A stretch of 45,138 nucleotides of DNA from an uncultured Alphaproteobacteria bacterium (GTDB taxonomy: Bacteria > Pseudomonadota > Alphaproteobacteria > Sphingomonadales > Sphingomonadaceae). The stretch lies in the NCBI GenBank assembly GCA_903939555.1, contig CAJAHV010000031.1:1-45138 (forward strand), in the 5' to 3' direction. The stretch's first letter is position 1; each line of letters opens with the position of its first letter. The translations under genes and the position numbers were made by a program. The notes beneath the pieces were generated by a model. It had not been told where the DNA came from. It saw nothing but the letters and a program-made list of their open reading frames with translations, and made no database searches. Below are positions 1 through 8,994 of the stretch, piece after piece.

Positions 1-287
1 CCAATGTTATATCATTAAGAATATCCAATCCGGCCCAGGCCTTATACTCTTGGGCGGGTCATGCTTTGCTGGCAGTTACGCAACCACTGTTGCCAAACCA
101 GCCCGCAGCACCCTCCGGGCCATTTTAACATTGCCGTAAATCGTTAAATCGCTATGGCCTCTCAATCTGTTGCGGACTAAGACGTTATGGATAAAGTGAA
201 AACTACCCTTCACTAGCGTCGCATATCACCGTTGCCACAAGCGACGGACCACGTCGTGATACCAATGAGACCAGGATTACCCGCCAG
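1..287. other. non-coding 5' flank
   Basis: This stretch lies before the first gene and is visibly richer in A and T than the rest of the window. I see no convincing open frame, RNA gene or terminator in it. It probably holds the promoter of the acyltransferase gene. A loose candidate is TTGCGG followed after 16 bases by TAAAGT (about 168-195), but the match is weak. TTAA-type half sites at 125-128 and 144-147 do not have the TTAA-N7-TTAA spacing of a CtrA site. Confidence 0.4.
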
Positions 288-1391
288 GTGAGCAGCATTG
301 TGCAAATATCAGGGACAAATCTGGGACGATTCATAAACGACGTCGATATTCGTCACAGTGGTAATATCTTTAACATCCTTCGCCTCGTTTTTGCTTCCGC
401 GGTGATCTATTCGCATGCGTTCGTGCTGAACAATCTGGTGGATCCGAGCCGAGCGATATTGCCATTTACCGTCAGCCGCTTTGCTGTCCTGCTGTTCTTT
501 ACGCTAAGCGGCTTCCTGGTCACCAACAGCCTGAAGATGCGGGGAATTCGGCAATTCGCCAAGGCCCGCGCGTTGCGCATGCTGCCCGGCCTGTGGGTCA
601 TGCTGCTGATCTCCGCAGCCGTGACGACGGCTGTTTTCGGCACGCTGCCGCTGTCGGCGCTGCCTGACAATGCCAGCCTTTGGCAGTATCTTGCGACAAA
701 CGGGCTGCTCATCGGCCGGCATTACGGCATCGACGGGGTTTTTGCGGACAACCCGCTGCCGTTTGTCATCAACGGCGCCTTGTGGACAATACCGCGCGAG
801 GTGCAATGCTATGTGGCGCTTGCGATTGCCGCGGCCTTCGGCCTGTTACCCAAGCGACAGCGCCTGCTGATGCTTTTCACTGCGGGAATCGCAATTCACC
901 TGCTGCTACCGCCAGATCTGGTGCCGGCATTGTCGGCGCTGCGGCCCCTGCTGATATCGTTTTTTGCCGGCGTCCTGTTGTTCCTCTATCGCGAGCGTGT
1001 CTTTCTGTCCTGGCCGCTCGCCGGACTGGCCATCGCGCTGACCGCTATTACCGACGCCGGCCCGTTACGTGAAACTGCCGCGCAATTGACCGCAGCTTAT
1101 GTCACGCTTGTGCTCGCTATCCTTGTGCCGACGGCGTGGAAGCGCTTCAGCAAGGCGCTGCCCGACTACAGCTTCGGGATCTATATCTATGGGTTCCCGG
1201 TGCAACAGGCGATGATCGCGACCGGCATCGGAACGAATGCCGCCTCCAACATGGCGGCGACAATCCTCTGCGCGCTGCCGCTCGCGGCGCTGTCATGGCA
1301 CCTCGTCGAAAAGCCGGCACTGGCGTTGAAGGACCGGAGCCAGCGGGGGTCCGACCCGGCTACCGCCGCCAAGGCCGGTTCACGCCGCTGA
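288..1391 (+). CDS. acyltransferase family 3 membrane protein (OafA/YrhL type)
   Basis: A 367-residue multi-pass membrane protein of the acyltransferase-3 family. Members transfer acetyl or other acyl groups to sugars of lipopolysaccharide, exopolysaccharide or other envelope glycans. The N-terminal core starts near residue 28 with a first membrane helix ending in the family-type SHA motif (residues 42-44). About ten hydrophobic segments follow, and the tail is basic. The gene starts at GTG 288; an AGGA lies 11 bases upstream, so the start is only moderately certain. The 3' end overlaps the convergent EVE gene by 12 bp. The acceptor cannot be read from the sequence. It stands alone, without other polysaccharide genes nearby. 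Confidence 0.85.
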   Translation: MSSIVQISGTNLGRFINDVDIRHSGNIFNILRLVFASAVIYSHAFVLNNLVDPSRAILPFTVSRFAVLLFFTLSGFLVTNSLKMRGIRQFAKARALRMLPGLWVMLLISAAVTTAVFGTLPLSALPDNASLWQYLATNGLLIGRHYGIDGVFADNPLPFVINGALWTIPREVQCYVALAIAAAFGLLPKRQRLLMLFTAGIAIHLLLPPDLVPALSALRPLLISFFAGVLLFLYRERVFLSWPLAGLAIALTAITDAGPLRETAAQLTAAYVTLVLAILVPTAWKRFSKALPDYSFGIYIYGFPVQQAMIATGIGTNAASNMAATILCALPLAALSWHLVEKPALALKDRSQRGSDPATAAKAGSRR

Positions 1392-1784
1392 CATCGCCAG
1401 GACCCTGGCCCATTCGGTATCGCTGATCGGCACCACCGACAGGCGAAATTGGCGGAACATCGCCATCCCGGCTAGCGCCGGTTCGGCTTTCATCGCAGCC
1501 AGCGTGACGGGGGTGGCCAGCGGCCGCAGCGGCGCTACCGTCACTGCCGGAAATCGTCCCTTGGGGTCGCTCGGGTCGATGAAATGTTCATCCACCACAC
1601 GCGCGATGCCGATGACGGCAAGCCCTTCGTTGGAATGATAGAAGAACAGCTCGTCGTCACGCTTCATGGCACGCAGATATTGCGCCGCCTGGTTATTGCG
1701 TACGCCGTCCCATATCGTCGAACCGTCGCGGACCAGCATATCCCAGCTGTATTTGAATGGTTCCGATTTCACCAACCAGTGCAT
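1380..1784 (-). CDS. EVE domain-containing protein
   Basis: A 134-residue protein made of a single EVE domain, a PUA-like fold. EVE proteins are thought to bind modified bases in DNA or RNA; the exact role in bacteria is not settled. It opens with MHWLVKSEP, the usual start of the family, and continues with the WDGVRN and FFYHS blocks. I chose ATG 1784 because GGGAGG sits just upstream; longer readings have no such site. The length matches the family. It follows ftsZ on the same strand after a gap of about 200 bp, so it may have its own promoter or be read from the dcw transcript. Its last 12 bp overlap the end of the acyltransferase gene on the other strand. Confidence 0.88.
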   Translation of the reverse strand: MHWLVKSEPFKYSWDMLVRDGSTIWDGVRNNQAAQYLRAMKRDDELFFYHSNEGLAVIGIARVVDEHFIDPSDPKGRFPAVTVAPLRPLATPVTLAAMKAEPALAGMAMFRQFRLSVVPISDTEWARVLAMSAA

Positions 1785-1988
1785 AGGACCTCCCGCGGCA
1801 CACCCGGTCTTTCGGGTCCCCAGCATTGCGACAAGGCAAGGCTGGTCGCCGAAGCGCGGAGCCGGATATCGCCAGACGGTCCTCCCCAAGCGAGCGAATC
1901 CGCCGGCACAATGATCATGGCAGGACCCGGAACGGGATCGGCTCTATTTCCCGTCCCGCCCCCACCGGTGAAACCTGTTGGTCAACGC

Positions 1989-3488
1989 TCAGTTGTTTGC
2001 CTGGCGCTTGAAGAAGGGCGGGATTTCGACATCGGGAGCCCCGGCGACCGGCGGTTCAGGTGCCAATGTCGTCGATGTCGGCTTGGGCTTCGGGCCGCGC
2101 GAAAGATTCATCATCTTTTCGAACAACGTCGGAGCGCGTTCATCCGGAACGGATGGCGCTGCCGCGACCAGCTGTTCGACGGGGGCCGTGGCCACTGCCG
2201 GCGTCGGGTCGCTTGGAAGGAAGCGGAAGCTGTCCGCCCCACCCGCAGTGTCGATCCGTTCAGCGACGGCGCCAAGGTCGACTTCGTCGTCAGTATCGAT
2301 CGTCGCCTCGGGAACATCGTCGTCATGCGCGTCCGGCGCACCGTGTGCAGGCACCGTCGTGACAGGCTCGACGAATGTTTCGTCGGCGGCTGGCGTGGAC
2401 GTTGCCGCTTCGGGCACCGGCGATGGCGCCACCGCGGCCGGTGTAGCAAAGATGCTCGGCTGCGCAGTGAAGCCGGCCGGCGCGGCAGCAGGCCGCGCAC
2501 GCGGGACCACCGCGTTGGGGCGACTGGCGGCATCGATGCCGGTGGCGACCACCGAGACACGCATGATGCCTTCGAGATCCTTGTTGAAGGCCGAACCGAC
2601 GATGATGTTGGCATCGGGATCGACCATGTCACGGATGTGCGTCGCGGCTTCATCCACTTCCATGAGGCGCAAATCATCGCCACCGGTGATGTTGATGATG
2701 ACGCCCTTGGCACCGCGCATGCTGACTTCGTCGAGCAACGGGTTGGCAATGGCCTTTTCGGCAGCTTCGATGGCGCGGCGTTCACCGGTCGCTTCCCCGG
2801 TGCCCATCATCGCCTTGCCCATTTCGGACATGACGGTGCGGATATCGGCGAAATCAAGGTTGATCAAGCCGGGCATGATCATCAGGTCGGTGATGCCGCG
2901 CACGCCCTGGTGCAGCACCTGGTCAGCCATCGCGAACGCTTCCTTGAACGTGGTGTTGGCGTTGGCGATCAGAAAAAGATTCTGGTTGGGTATGATGATG
3001 AGGGTGTCGACGACCTTTTGCAGTTCAGCAATGCCTTCTTCGGCAGCGCGCATGCGCTTGCTGCCTTCAAAGGTAAACGGCTTGGTGACGACGCCGACGG
3101 TCAATATGCCCTTTTCCCGCGCAGCGCGGGCGACAACCGGCGCTGCCCCGGTGCCGGTGCCGCCGCCCATGCCGGCGGCGATGAAGCACATATGCGCGCC
3201 TTCGAGCCTGGTCTCGATCTGGTCAAGGGTTTCCTCGGCAGCGGCGCGGCCGATCTCGGGCCGGGCGCCGGCACCCAGACCTTGCGTGATCTTCATGCCC
3301 AGTTGAATGCGGGTTTCCGCCTTGCTGGCAGTCAGCGATTGCGCATCTGTATTGGCGACGATGAACTCGACACCCTGAAGATCGGCGGCAATCATGTTGG
3401 CAACCGCGTTGCAACCGGCGCCACCGACACCGATCACGGTTATCCGCGGTTTCAATTCGGTCAATGCGGGCCGTTCAAATTCCAGCAT
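1989..3488 (-). CDS. ftsZ: cell division protein FtsZ
   Basis: The tubulin-like GTPase that forms the division ring at midcell. The 499-residue protein has the GTP signature GGGTGTG at residues 108-114, a T7 catalytic loop around NLDFAD (210-215), and a globular part ending near residue 325. A proline- and alanine-rich linker of about 155 residues follows, then the conserved tail peptide IPPFFKRQ that binds FtsA and other partners. ATG 3488 is chosen because GGGAGA lies about 6 bases upstream; a TTG six codons earlier has no such support. It is the last gene of the dcw cluster and is separated from ftsA by 59 bp, one of the few real gaps in the cluster, so a private promoter or higher translation is plausible. 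Confidence 0.98.
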   Translation of the reverse strand: MLEFERPALTELKPRITVIGVGGAGCNAVANMIAADLQGVEFIVANTDAQSLTASKAETRIQLGMKITQGLGAGARPEIGRAAAEETLDQIETRLEGAHMCFIAAGMGGGTGTGAAPVVARAAREKGILTVGVVTKPFTFEGSKRMRAAEEGIAELQKVVDTLIIIPNQNLFLIANANTTFKEAFAMADQVLHQGVRGITDLMIMPGLINLDFADIRTVMSEMGKAMMGTGEATGERRAIEAAEKAIANPLLDEVSMRGAKGVIINITGGDDLRLMEVDEAATHIRDMVDPDANIIVGSAFNKDLEGIMRVSVVATGIDAASRPNAVVPRARPAAAPAGFTAQPSIFATPAAVAPSPVPEAATSTPAADETFVEPVTTVPAHGAPDAHDDDVPEATIDTDDEVDLGAVAERIDTAGGADSFRFLPSDPTPAVATAPVEQLVAAAPSVPDERAPTLFEKMMNLSRGPKPKPTSTTLAPEPPVAGAPDVEIPPFFKRQANN

Positions 3489-3547
3489 CTCGTGTCTCCC
3501 ATGCAAGCAGCATGACTATATCAACCAATCAGTCGTAGGAAGCGTCA

Positions 3548-4843
3548 TCACATACTGCCCCTTAATTTTTCGATCATCATGGCAAGTTTTCCCCCTCCGC
3601 CGGGTGATTTTTGCACAGATGGCATGTGCCAGATGTCGGGTTGTTCGGCCGCAGCGAACAATACCAGTCCAGCGAGCGTCGCAAAGGCGGGGCCGGATTG
3701 CGCCAGCGGCAGCCCGGTAAGCCCGCGCGGTCGCCCAATGCGCACATTGCGATTCAGCGCACCTTGCGCAAAATCGGCGATAGCGCGCAGTTCGGCACCG
3801 CCGCCAGTCAGCACCAATTGCCGAGCCTGCGGGCCGGTAAAGCCAAGTTCATCGAGCTTGATCGCAATTTCGCCAAACAGCATATCGAGCCGATGGCGGA
3901 TGACGCCGATAATCTGCGCCTTGGTGGCGCGTACCGGTTCAGACGTGCTGTCGTCATTCATCGGCGGGATTTCGACGACTTCGTGATTATCCTTGGGTAC
4001 CGCAATCGCCGCACCGTCGAGCGCCTTGATACGCTCGGCATGGCTGCGCCGCGTGGCGAATTCGGCGGCAAGGTCATAGGTGATGTCGTCGCCGCCCATC
4101 GGGATCGCGGCGACGCCAACCAACATGCCGTAATTATGCACCGCGATGGTCGTTACCCCAGCGCCGATCTCGATCAACGCGACGCCCAATTCACGTTCCT
4201 CGCGCTCAAGCGCCGACAGGCTGGCGGCCAGCGGCGAAGCCACCAGCGACCGCAGACCGACGTGAGCATTCTTGATGGCCCGATCAAGGTTCTTCAAGGG
4301 CGGCGTGTCGGCGGTAACGACATGGATATCCATTCCGAGCCGATCAGCATGGAAACCCAGCGGACTCTCAACGCCCGGCTGGCCATCAAGCGCATAAAGC
4401 GCCGGCTGAGCATGGACGACTGTGCGACCCTGCGGATCGATGCGGGCCCGCCCGGCCTCGCGCAGCTTCATCATGTCGGCCGCAGTGATACTGGCGCCAG
4501 CGATATCGATTTCGGCAGTTGCGACATCGCTGCCCAGATTGCCCGCAGAAATCGAAGCATGGACGAATTCGATCTGCACCCCGGCGGCGCGTTCAGCCTG
4601 ATCCATGGCACCGCGAATGGCGGCTTCGGTTCGTTCGAAATCGATAACCAGCCCGCGCTTCAACCCGGCGCACGGCTTTTGGCCGGTGCCGATGACGCGC
4701 GGTTCGCCATTGCCGCCGACAAGAGCGATCAACACGGCAACCTTGGAAGTACCGACGTCCAGAACGGCGATGGTGCGTTCTGCCGGCCCCTTGGGGACAA
4801 CGGCACGGACGAGCGGGTTTTTGGGAGGAGCCATGATTGCCAT
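3548..4843 (-). CDS. ftsA: cell division protein FtsA
   Basis: An actin-like ATPase that ties FtsZ filaments to the inner membrane and recruits later division proteins. The 431-residue product has the phosphate-binding block near the N-terminus (IAVLDVGTSKVAVLI, about residues 25-39), the SHS2/1C subdomain, and a second nucleotide-binding block ending in VLTGGGAEL. The extreme C-terminus, GGGKLAMMIEKLRGSM, is a typical amphipathic membrane-targeting helix. ATG 4843 shares one base with the ftsQ stop codon (TGATG), which fixes the start; an ATG three codons later is the only close alternative. It lies between ftsQ and ftsZ, the standard position. Confidence 0.97.
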   Translation of the reverse strand: MAIMAPPKNPLVRAVVPKGPAERTIAVLDVGTSKVAVLIALVGGNGEPRVIGTGQKPCAGLKRGLVIDFERTEAAIRGAMDQAERAAGVQIEFVHASISAGNLGSDVATAEIDIAGASITAADMMKLREAGRARIDPQGRTVVHAQPALYALDGQPGVESPLGFHADRLGMDIHVVTADTPPLKNLDRAIKNAHVGLRSLVASPLAASLSALEREERELGVALIEIGAGVTTIAVHNYGMLVGVAAIPMGGDDITYDLAAEFATRRSHAERIKALDGAAIAVPKDNHEVVEIPPMNDDSTSEPVRATKAQIIGVIRHRLDMLFGEIAIKLDELGFTGPQARQLVLTGGGAELRAIADFAQGALNRNVRIGRPRGLTGLPLAQSGPAFATLAGLVLFAAAEQPDIWHMPSVQKSPGGGGKLAMMIEKLRGSM

Positions 4844-5748
4844 CAGATCGTCGTCGGCTTGGACGCCTTGGCGGCCTTGGCGGCCGCCTCCAACGCTTGT
4901 TGCACGGCTGGGCCGGCCACGGTCATCTGCCCTGGCAGCCGCATGTCGAAACGCTGAAAACGCCCGCCAAGCAGCTTGCCGTCTGCGGAGAGACCGGCTT
5001 CGAGGCTGGCAAAGCGCTTGAACGCCGCGGTTGCCGCCGCCGGCGTATCGGGCAAGGCCAATGTTTCGCCCGATTTGAACTTCACATCCCAGCGCCGGCC
5101 GCCGACCAGCACAGCGGCATCGACCTTGTCCGACAGCGTCGGTGCCGCTGCCGTCAGGGCCAGCAACTCACGCACCCGCAAATTGGCACCAGGACCGACA
5201 ACCACCGGAAGCGCGGCAAAGCGATCAAGGCCTGTGCTGGTCAGCGGTCGCCCGGTAACATCGATCAGCACAAAACGACGCTGATGCTGCCATAGCGCCA
5301 CCGGCCGGCGCTCGACGATATTTATGGTCAAGGTGTCGGGCAGGCGACGGCCGACACTGGCATCGGCGACCCAAGGCAGCGACAGCAGCCGGTTGCGGAT
5401 ATGGGGCAGGTCGGCACGCAGCATGGCGTTGCTCGGCCCCGACAAGGCGGCGTCGTAGATCGGCAATTTGTCCATTTCGTGCACGCCGGCAATTTCGACA
5501 TGGCGGACTTCGAACCCGGCCTGCGCCGTGCTGCGCACGAATTCGGCCCATTGCCGCTGCGGCACATCTGCCAGGCTGGCGAAAATCCCACCGGTCACAG
5601 CCACTAGTGTCGCGCAGGTGATAGCGACATTGCGGCGCAGCGCGCGCACACTCACGGGCAGCGCCACAGTTTCGGCGGCCGCTTTGCGTTGCAGCACCGG
5701 CGTGTGACGAGGCGGGCGGGCGCCGCGCTTCATGATGGTGGCAGTCAT
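4843..5748 (-). CDS. ftsQ: cell division protein FtsQ
   Basis: A bitopic inner-membrane division protein of 301 residues that links the cytoplasmic ring to FtsB/FtsL and the septal synthase. A basic cytoplasmic tail (1-40) is followed by one membrane helix (about 41-60). The POTRA domain begins near residue 80 (FEVRHVEIAG), and a beta domain covers the rest. The C-terminal tail is a lysine/alanine-rich helix. The start overlaps the ddlB stop in an ATGA, and the stop overlaps the ftsA start by one base. Identity rests on domain order and position between ddlB and ftsA. Confidence 0.95.
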   Translation of the reverse strand: MTATIMKRGARPPRHTPVLQRKAAAETVALPVSVRALRRNVAITCATLVAVTGGIFASLADVPQRQWAEFVRSTAQAGFEVRHVEIAGVHEMDKLPIYDAALSGPSNAMLRADLPHIRNRLLSLPWVADASVGRRLPDTLTINIVERRPVALWQHQRRFVLIDVTGRPLTSTGLDRFAALPVVVGPGANLRVRELLALTAAAPTLSDKVDAAVLVGGRRWDVKFKSGETLALPDTPAAATAAFKRFASLEAGLSADGKLLGGRFQRFDMRLPGQMTVAGPAVQQALEAAAKAAKASKPTTI

Positions 5749-6674
5749 GTGGGTCCCGACGGTTGAGCTAGCGCCGAATCGATTAGGCGCTGCACTAGTT
5801 GTTCATAGCTGATGCCGCGAAAACGCGCCTGTTCCGGCACCAGGCTGAGCGGAGTCATACCGGGCTGGGTATTGGTTTCGAGGAGATAGAGCCCGGCCTC
5901 GCCCTGCGCCGGGTCCCAGCGAAAGTCGGACCGCGAGGCACCGCGACAGCCGAGCGCGCGGTGCGCCCGCAACGCGAGGTCGAGACAGGCAGCGGTGATG
6001 GCGGGCGGCAGGGCGGCGGGGCAGACATGTACGGTCAGGCCATCGGTATATTTGGCCTCATAATCGTAAAAACCCTGCACCGGCTGCAATTCGGTGACCG
6101 CCAGCGCTTCGTCATCGAGGACTGCGACGGTCAATTCCTTGCCGGCGATGAAGGGTTCGGCGAGCAACTCGGCGAATTCCTGCCACGGGCCGACCGCATC
6201 GCGGGCGATCGGATTGCCATAGTTGGAGGCATCGGTGACGATGGCGACCCCGACCGACGACCCTTCGTTTACCGGTTTGAGCACATAGGGGCGCGGCAAC
6301 GGATCGCCGGCGAACAGGCTTTCCGAGGCGACCATGCGGCCTTCGGGCATGCGTATGCCCTGCGGCACCAGGATGCGCTTGGTCAGTTCCTTGTCGATGG
6401 CGATCGCCGAGGTCGTGACGCCGCTATGGGTGTATTTCAGCCCGAGAATGTCGAGCAGGCCCTGGACGCTGCCGTCCTCCCCCGGCGTGCCGTGCAGCGC
6501 GTTGAAGACGACATCGGGGGCAGCCGCTTTCAGCCGTTCGGCGACATTGCGGTCCATGTCGATCTCGGTCACGTCATGGCCGAGTGCGCGGCACGCCGCG
6601 GCAATGCCGCGCCCCGAGGTCAGCGAGACGTCGCGTTCGGCGGACCAGCCGCCCATCAGCACGGCGACCTTCAT
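5745..6674 (-). CDS. ddlB: D-alanine--D-alanine ligase
   Basis: An ATP-grasp enzyme of 309 residues that joins two D-alanines into the dipeptide added by MurF. The N-terminus MKVAVLMGGWSAERDVSL is the family hallmark. The central ATP-grasp region includes YVLKPVNEGSSVGV, and the metal-binding end has ETNTQPGMTPLS. The start at ATG 6674 overlaps the murB stop as ATGA, which is preferred over an in-frame start nine codons earlier. The final codons overlap ftsQ in the same way. It acts in the cytoplasm. Confidence 0.97.
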   Translation of the reverse strand: MKVAVLMGGWSAERDVSLTSGRGIAAACRALGHDVTEIDMDRNVAERLKAAAPDVVFNALHGTPGEDGSVQGLLDILGLKYTHSGVTTSAIAIDKELTKRILVPQGIRMPEGRMVASESLFAGDPLPRPYVLKPVNEGSSVGVAIVTDASNYGNPIARDAVGPWQEFAELLAEPFIAGKELTVAVLDDEALAVTELQPVQGFYDYEAKYTDGLTVHVCPAALPPAITAACLDLALRAHRALGCRGASRSDFRWDPAQGEAGLYLLETNTQPGMTPLSLVPEQARFRGISYEQLVQRLIDSALAQPSGPT

Positions 6675-7573
6675 GGCTTGCCTACCCGTTGAATTTCCCA
6701 TTCGAGATCGATGCCGGCGTGCGCTCTGACCCGGGCCCGCACATCTTCCCCCAACGCTTCGATGTCGGCGCTGGTCGCATCACCGGTATTGATGAGGAAG
6801 TTGGTATGCTTTTCGGATACCTGCGCCCCACCATGACACAGGCCCCGGCACCCGGCGGCATCGACCAGCGCCCAGGCTTTTTCTCCCGGCGGGTTCTTGA
6901 AAGTGGAGCCACCGGTACGGCTGCGCAGCGGCTGGCTGGCTTCGCGCGCGGCGGCGATGCGGTCCATTTCGGCCTGGATGGCGATCGGATCACCGGCAAC
7001 GCCCGCGAGTGTCGCCGCAATCACTACCGCGCCATCGGGCAGGCTGGAGTGCCGATAGCTGTAGCCGAGATCGACTGGGGCCAGCGTTTCTACCGAACCA
7101 TCACGGGTGATAACAGTTGCCGAAACCAGCACATCGGCCACTTCGCGCCCATAGGCGCCGCCGTTCATGCGGACAAAGCCACCCACGGTGCCCGGAATGC
7201 CGCGCAGGAATTCCAGCCCTGCGATGCCGGCATCGCGCGCTGCCGACGAAACCTGGATACCCGACGCACCACCGCCGACGACAAGGCTGTGGTCAGCACC
7301 TTTCGCAACCGTCGCAAACGCCTTGCCGAGCCGCACGACGACGCCCGGCACGCCGCCATCGCGGATGATGAGATTGCTGCCAAGCCCGAGCGCAAGCACC
7401 GGCACGACCGGGTCGAGCGCCGTCAGGAAGCCCGCCAGATCGTCGGCATCGGCGGGTTCGAAAAGCCAGTCCGCCACGCCGCCCGCCTTGAACCAGACCA
7501 GCGGTGCCAGCGGCGCATGCGCCGTCAACCGGCCGCGCACCGCAGGCTTGGTCATGGCGGCAGCGGCGGTCAT
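6671..7573 (-). CDS. murB: UDP-N-acetylmuramate dehydrogenase MurB
   Basis: A flavoenzyme that reduces UDP-GlcNAc-enolpyruvate to UDP-MurNAc with NADPH. The 300-residue protein shows the FAD-binding block LALGLGSNLIIRDGG and the catalytic serine in GGSTFKNP. It also has the C-terminal substrate loop with VSEKHTNFLIN, which contains the conserved glutamate. The short form without the long Tyr loop fits MurB type II. ATG 7573 overlaps the murC stop (ATGA), which selects this start over one 15 codons upstream. Confidence 0.97.
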   Translation of the reverse strand: MTAAAAMTKPAVRGRLTAHAPLAPLVWFKAGGVADWLFEPADADDLAGFLTALDPVVPVLALGLGSNLIIRDGGVPGVVVRLGKAFATVAKGADHSLVVGGGASGIQVSSAARDAGIAGLEFLRGIPGTVGGFVRMNGGAYGREVADVLVSATVITRDGSVETLAPVDLGYSYRHSSLPDGAVVIAATLAGVAGDPIAIQAEMDRIAAAREASQPLRSRTGGSTFKNPPGEKAWALVDAAGCRGLCHGGAQVSEKHTNFLINTGDATSADIEALGEDVRARVRAHAGIDLEWEIQRVGKP

Positions 7574-8994
7574 CTGGCACGAGCCTTGTCGATGGCGGCG
7601 GCCAAGCCTGCCGCCCACCGCGTGATGTCGCCGGCTCCAAGGCAGACGACCATGTCACCGGCGCGGACGTCGATAGCCAACTGGTGTGCCAGATCATCGG
7701 CGCCGGTCACCGTGACCGCCGACCGGTGTCCGGCAGCGAGCAAACCAGCCGCGAGCGCAGCTGCATCGATGCCGTCGATCGGGGCTTCGCCAGCGGCATA
7801 GACAGGGGCGACATAGACGCCATCGGCATCGTTGAACGCCGCCTGGAAATCGGCCATCAGGTCGCGCAGCCGGGTGAAGCGGTGCGGCTGGACAACCGCG
7901 AGCACCCTGCCCTGCGCGCCCTCGCGGGCGGCGGCGAGCACAGCGCGGATTTCGACCGGATGATGGCCGTAATCGTCGATGATCGTCACCCCGCCGGTTT
8001 CGCCGACGTTGGTGAAGCGCCGCTTGACCCCGCCGAAACGCGCAAAGCCGGTGCGGATCGCGTCGTCAGAAATGCCGAGTTCGATCGCCACGGCGACTGC
8101 CGACAGAGCGTTCTGGACATTGTGGCGCCCCGGCATCGGCAGAATCAGATCGGGGATGGTGCGTTCGCCATCGCGGGTGCGGACGACGACCGAGAACCGA
8201 TTGCCGCCCGGCACCGGCGTCACATTATCGCCGCGGATATCGGCTGTCGCCGAAAAGCCATAGGTGACGATGCGGCGATCACCGACGCGCGGGATCAGCG
8301 CCTGCACTTCGGGATGGTCGATGCACAGGATGCCGGCGCCGTAAAATGGCACGGCGTTGACGAACTGGCGAAAACCCTCGCGCACCTTGTCGAAATCGCC
8401 CCAGTGATCGAGATGTTCGGGATCGATATTGGTAACGATACCGAAAGTGCCGCCAAGCCGCAGGAAGCTGCCGTCGCTTTCATCGGCCTCGACCACCATC
8501 CATTCGCCCTCGCCCAGCCGGGCGTTCGAGCCATAGGTGTTGATGATGCCGCCGTTGATGACCGTGGGGTCGATCCCCCCGGCATCGAGCAACGCCGCGA
8601 CCATCGAGGTCGTCGTTGTCTTGCCGTGCGTGCCGGCGACAGCGACGCAGGATTTCAGCCGCATCAGTTCGGCAAGCATTTCAGCTCGGCGGACGATGGG
8701 TATGCGCTTGGCGCGCGCCGCAACCACTTCGGGGTTATCGGGTTTGATCGCGGTCGACGTGACAAGCACGGCGGCGTTCGTGACGTTATCGGCGCTCTGG
8801 CCGATGAAGACGGTGATACCCTTGTCCCTCAGGCCCTGCACGACATAGCCTTCGGCACTGTCGGAGCCTTGCACGTCGAAGCCGAGATTGGCCATCACTT
8901 CGGCGATGCCCGACATGCCGATGCCGCCAATCCCAACAAAGTGGATGACACCGATATCGTTGCGAAAGCCGGGGCGCAGAGCAGGCAGGTTCAT
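7570..8994 (-). CDS. murC: UDP-N-acetylmuramate--L-alanine ligase MurC
   Basis: The first amino-acid ligase of peptidoglycan synthesis, adding L-Ala to UDP-MurNAc. The 474-residue protein carries the Rossmann loop IGVIHFVGIGGIGMSGIAE (residues 14-32) for the UDP substrate and the ATP loop GTHGKTTTTS (121-130). The Mur C-terminal domain contains DDYGHHP. The start at ATG 8994 overlaps the murG stop as ATGA; a longer in-frame reading exists but would run inside murG. Length is normal for MurC. Confidence 0.98.
   Translation of the reverse strand: MNLPALRPGFRNDIGVIHFVGIGGIGMSGIAEVMANLGFDVQGSDSAEGYVVQGLRDKGITVFIGQSADNVTNAAVLVTSTAIKPDNPEVVAARAKRIPIVRRAEMLAELMRLKSCVAVAGTHGKTTTTSMVAALLDAGGIDPTVINGGIINTYGSNARLGEGEWMVVEADESDGSFLRLGGTFGIVTNIDPEHLDHWGDFDKVREGFRQFVNAVPFYGAGILCIDHPEVQALIPRVGDRRIVTYGFSATADIRGDNVTPVPGGNRFSVVVRTRDGERTIPDLILPMPGRHNVQNALSAVAVAIELGISDDAIRTGFARFGGVKRRFTNVGETGGVTIIDDYGHHPVEIRAVLAAAREGAQGRVLAVVQPHRFTRLRDLMADFQAAFNDADGVYVAPVYAAGEAPIDGIDAAALAAGLLAAGHRSAVTVTGADDLAHQLAIDVRAGDMVVCLGAGDITRWAAGLAAAIDKARAR

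Noticed and set aside
125..147. CtrA binding site
   Set aside because: The TTAA half sites are 15 bases apart, and the N7-spaced partner reads GTAA rather than TTAA.
1584..3515. Long open frames antisense to ftsZ (643 and 442 codons)
   Set aside because: High GC content gives long shadow frames opposite real genes; the translations are Arg/Gly/His-rich with no domains, and ftsZ is certain.
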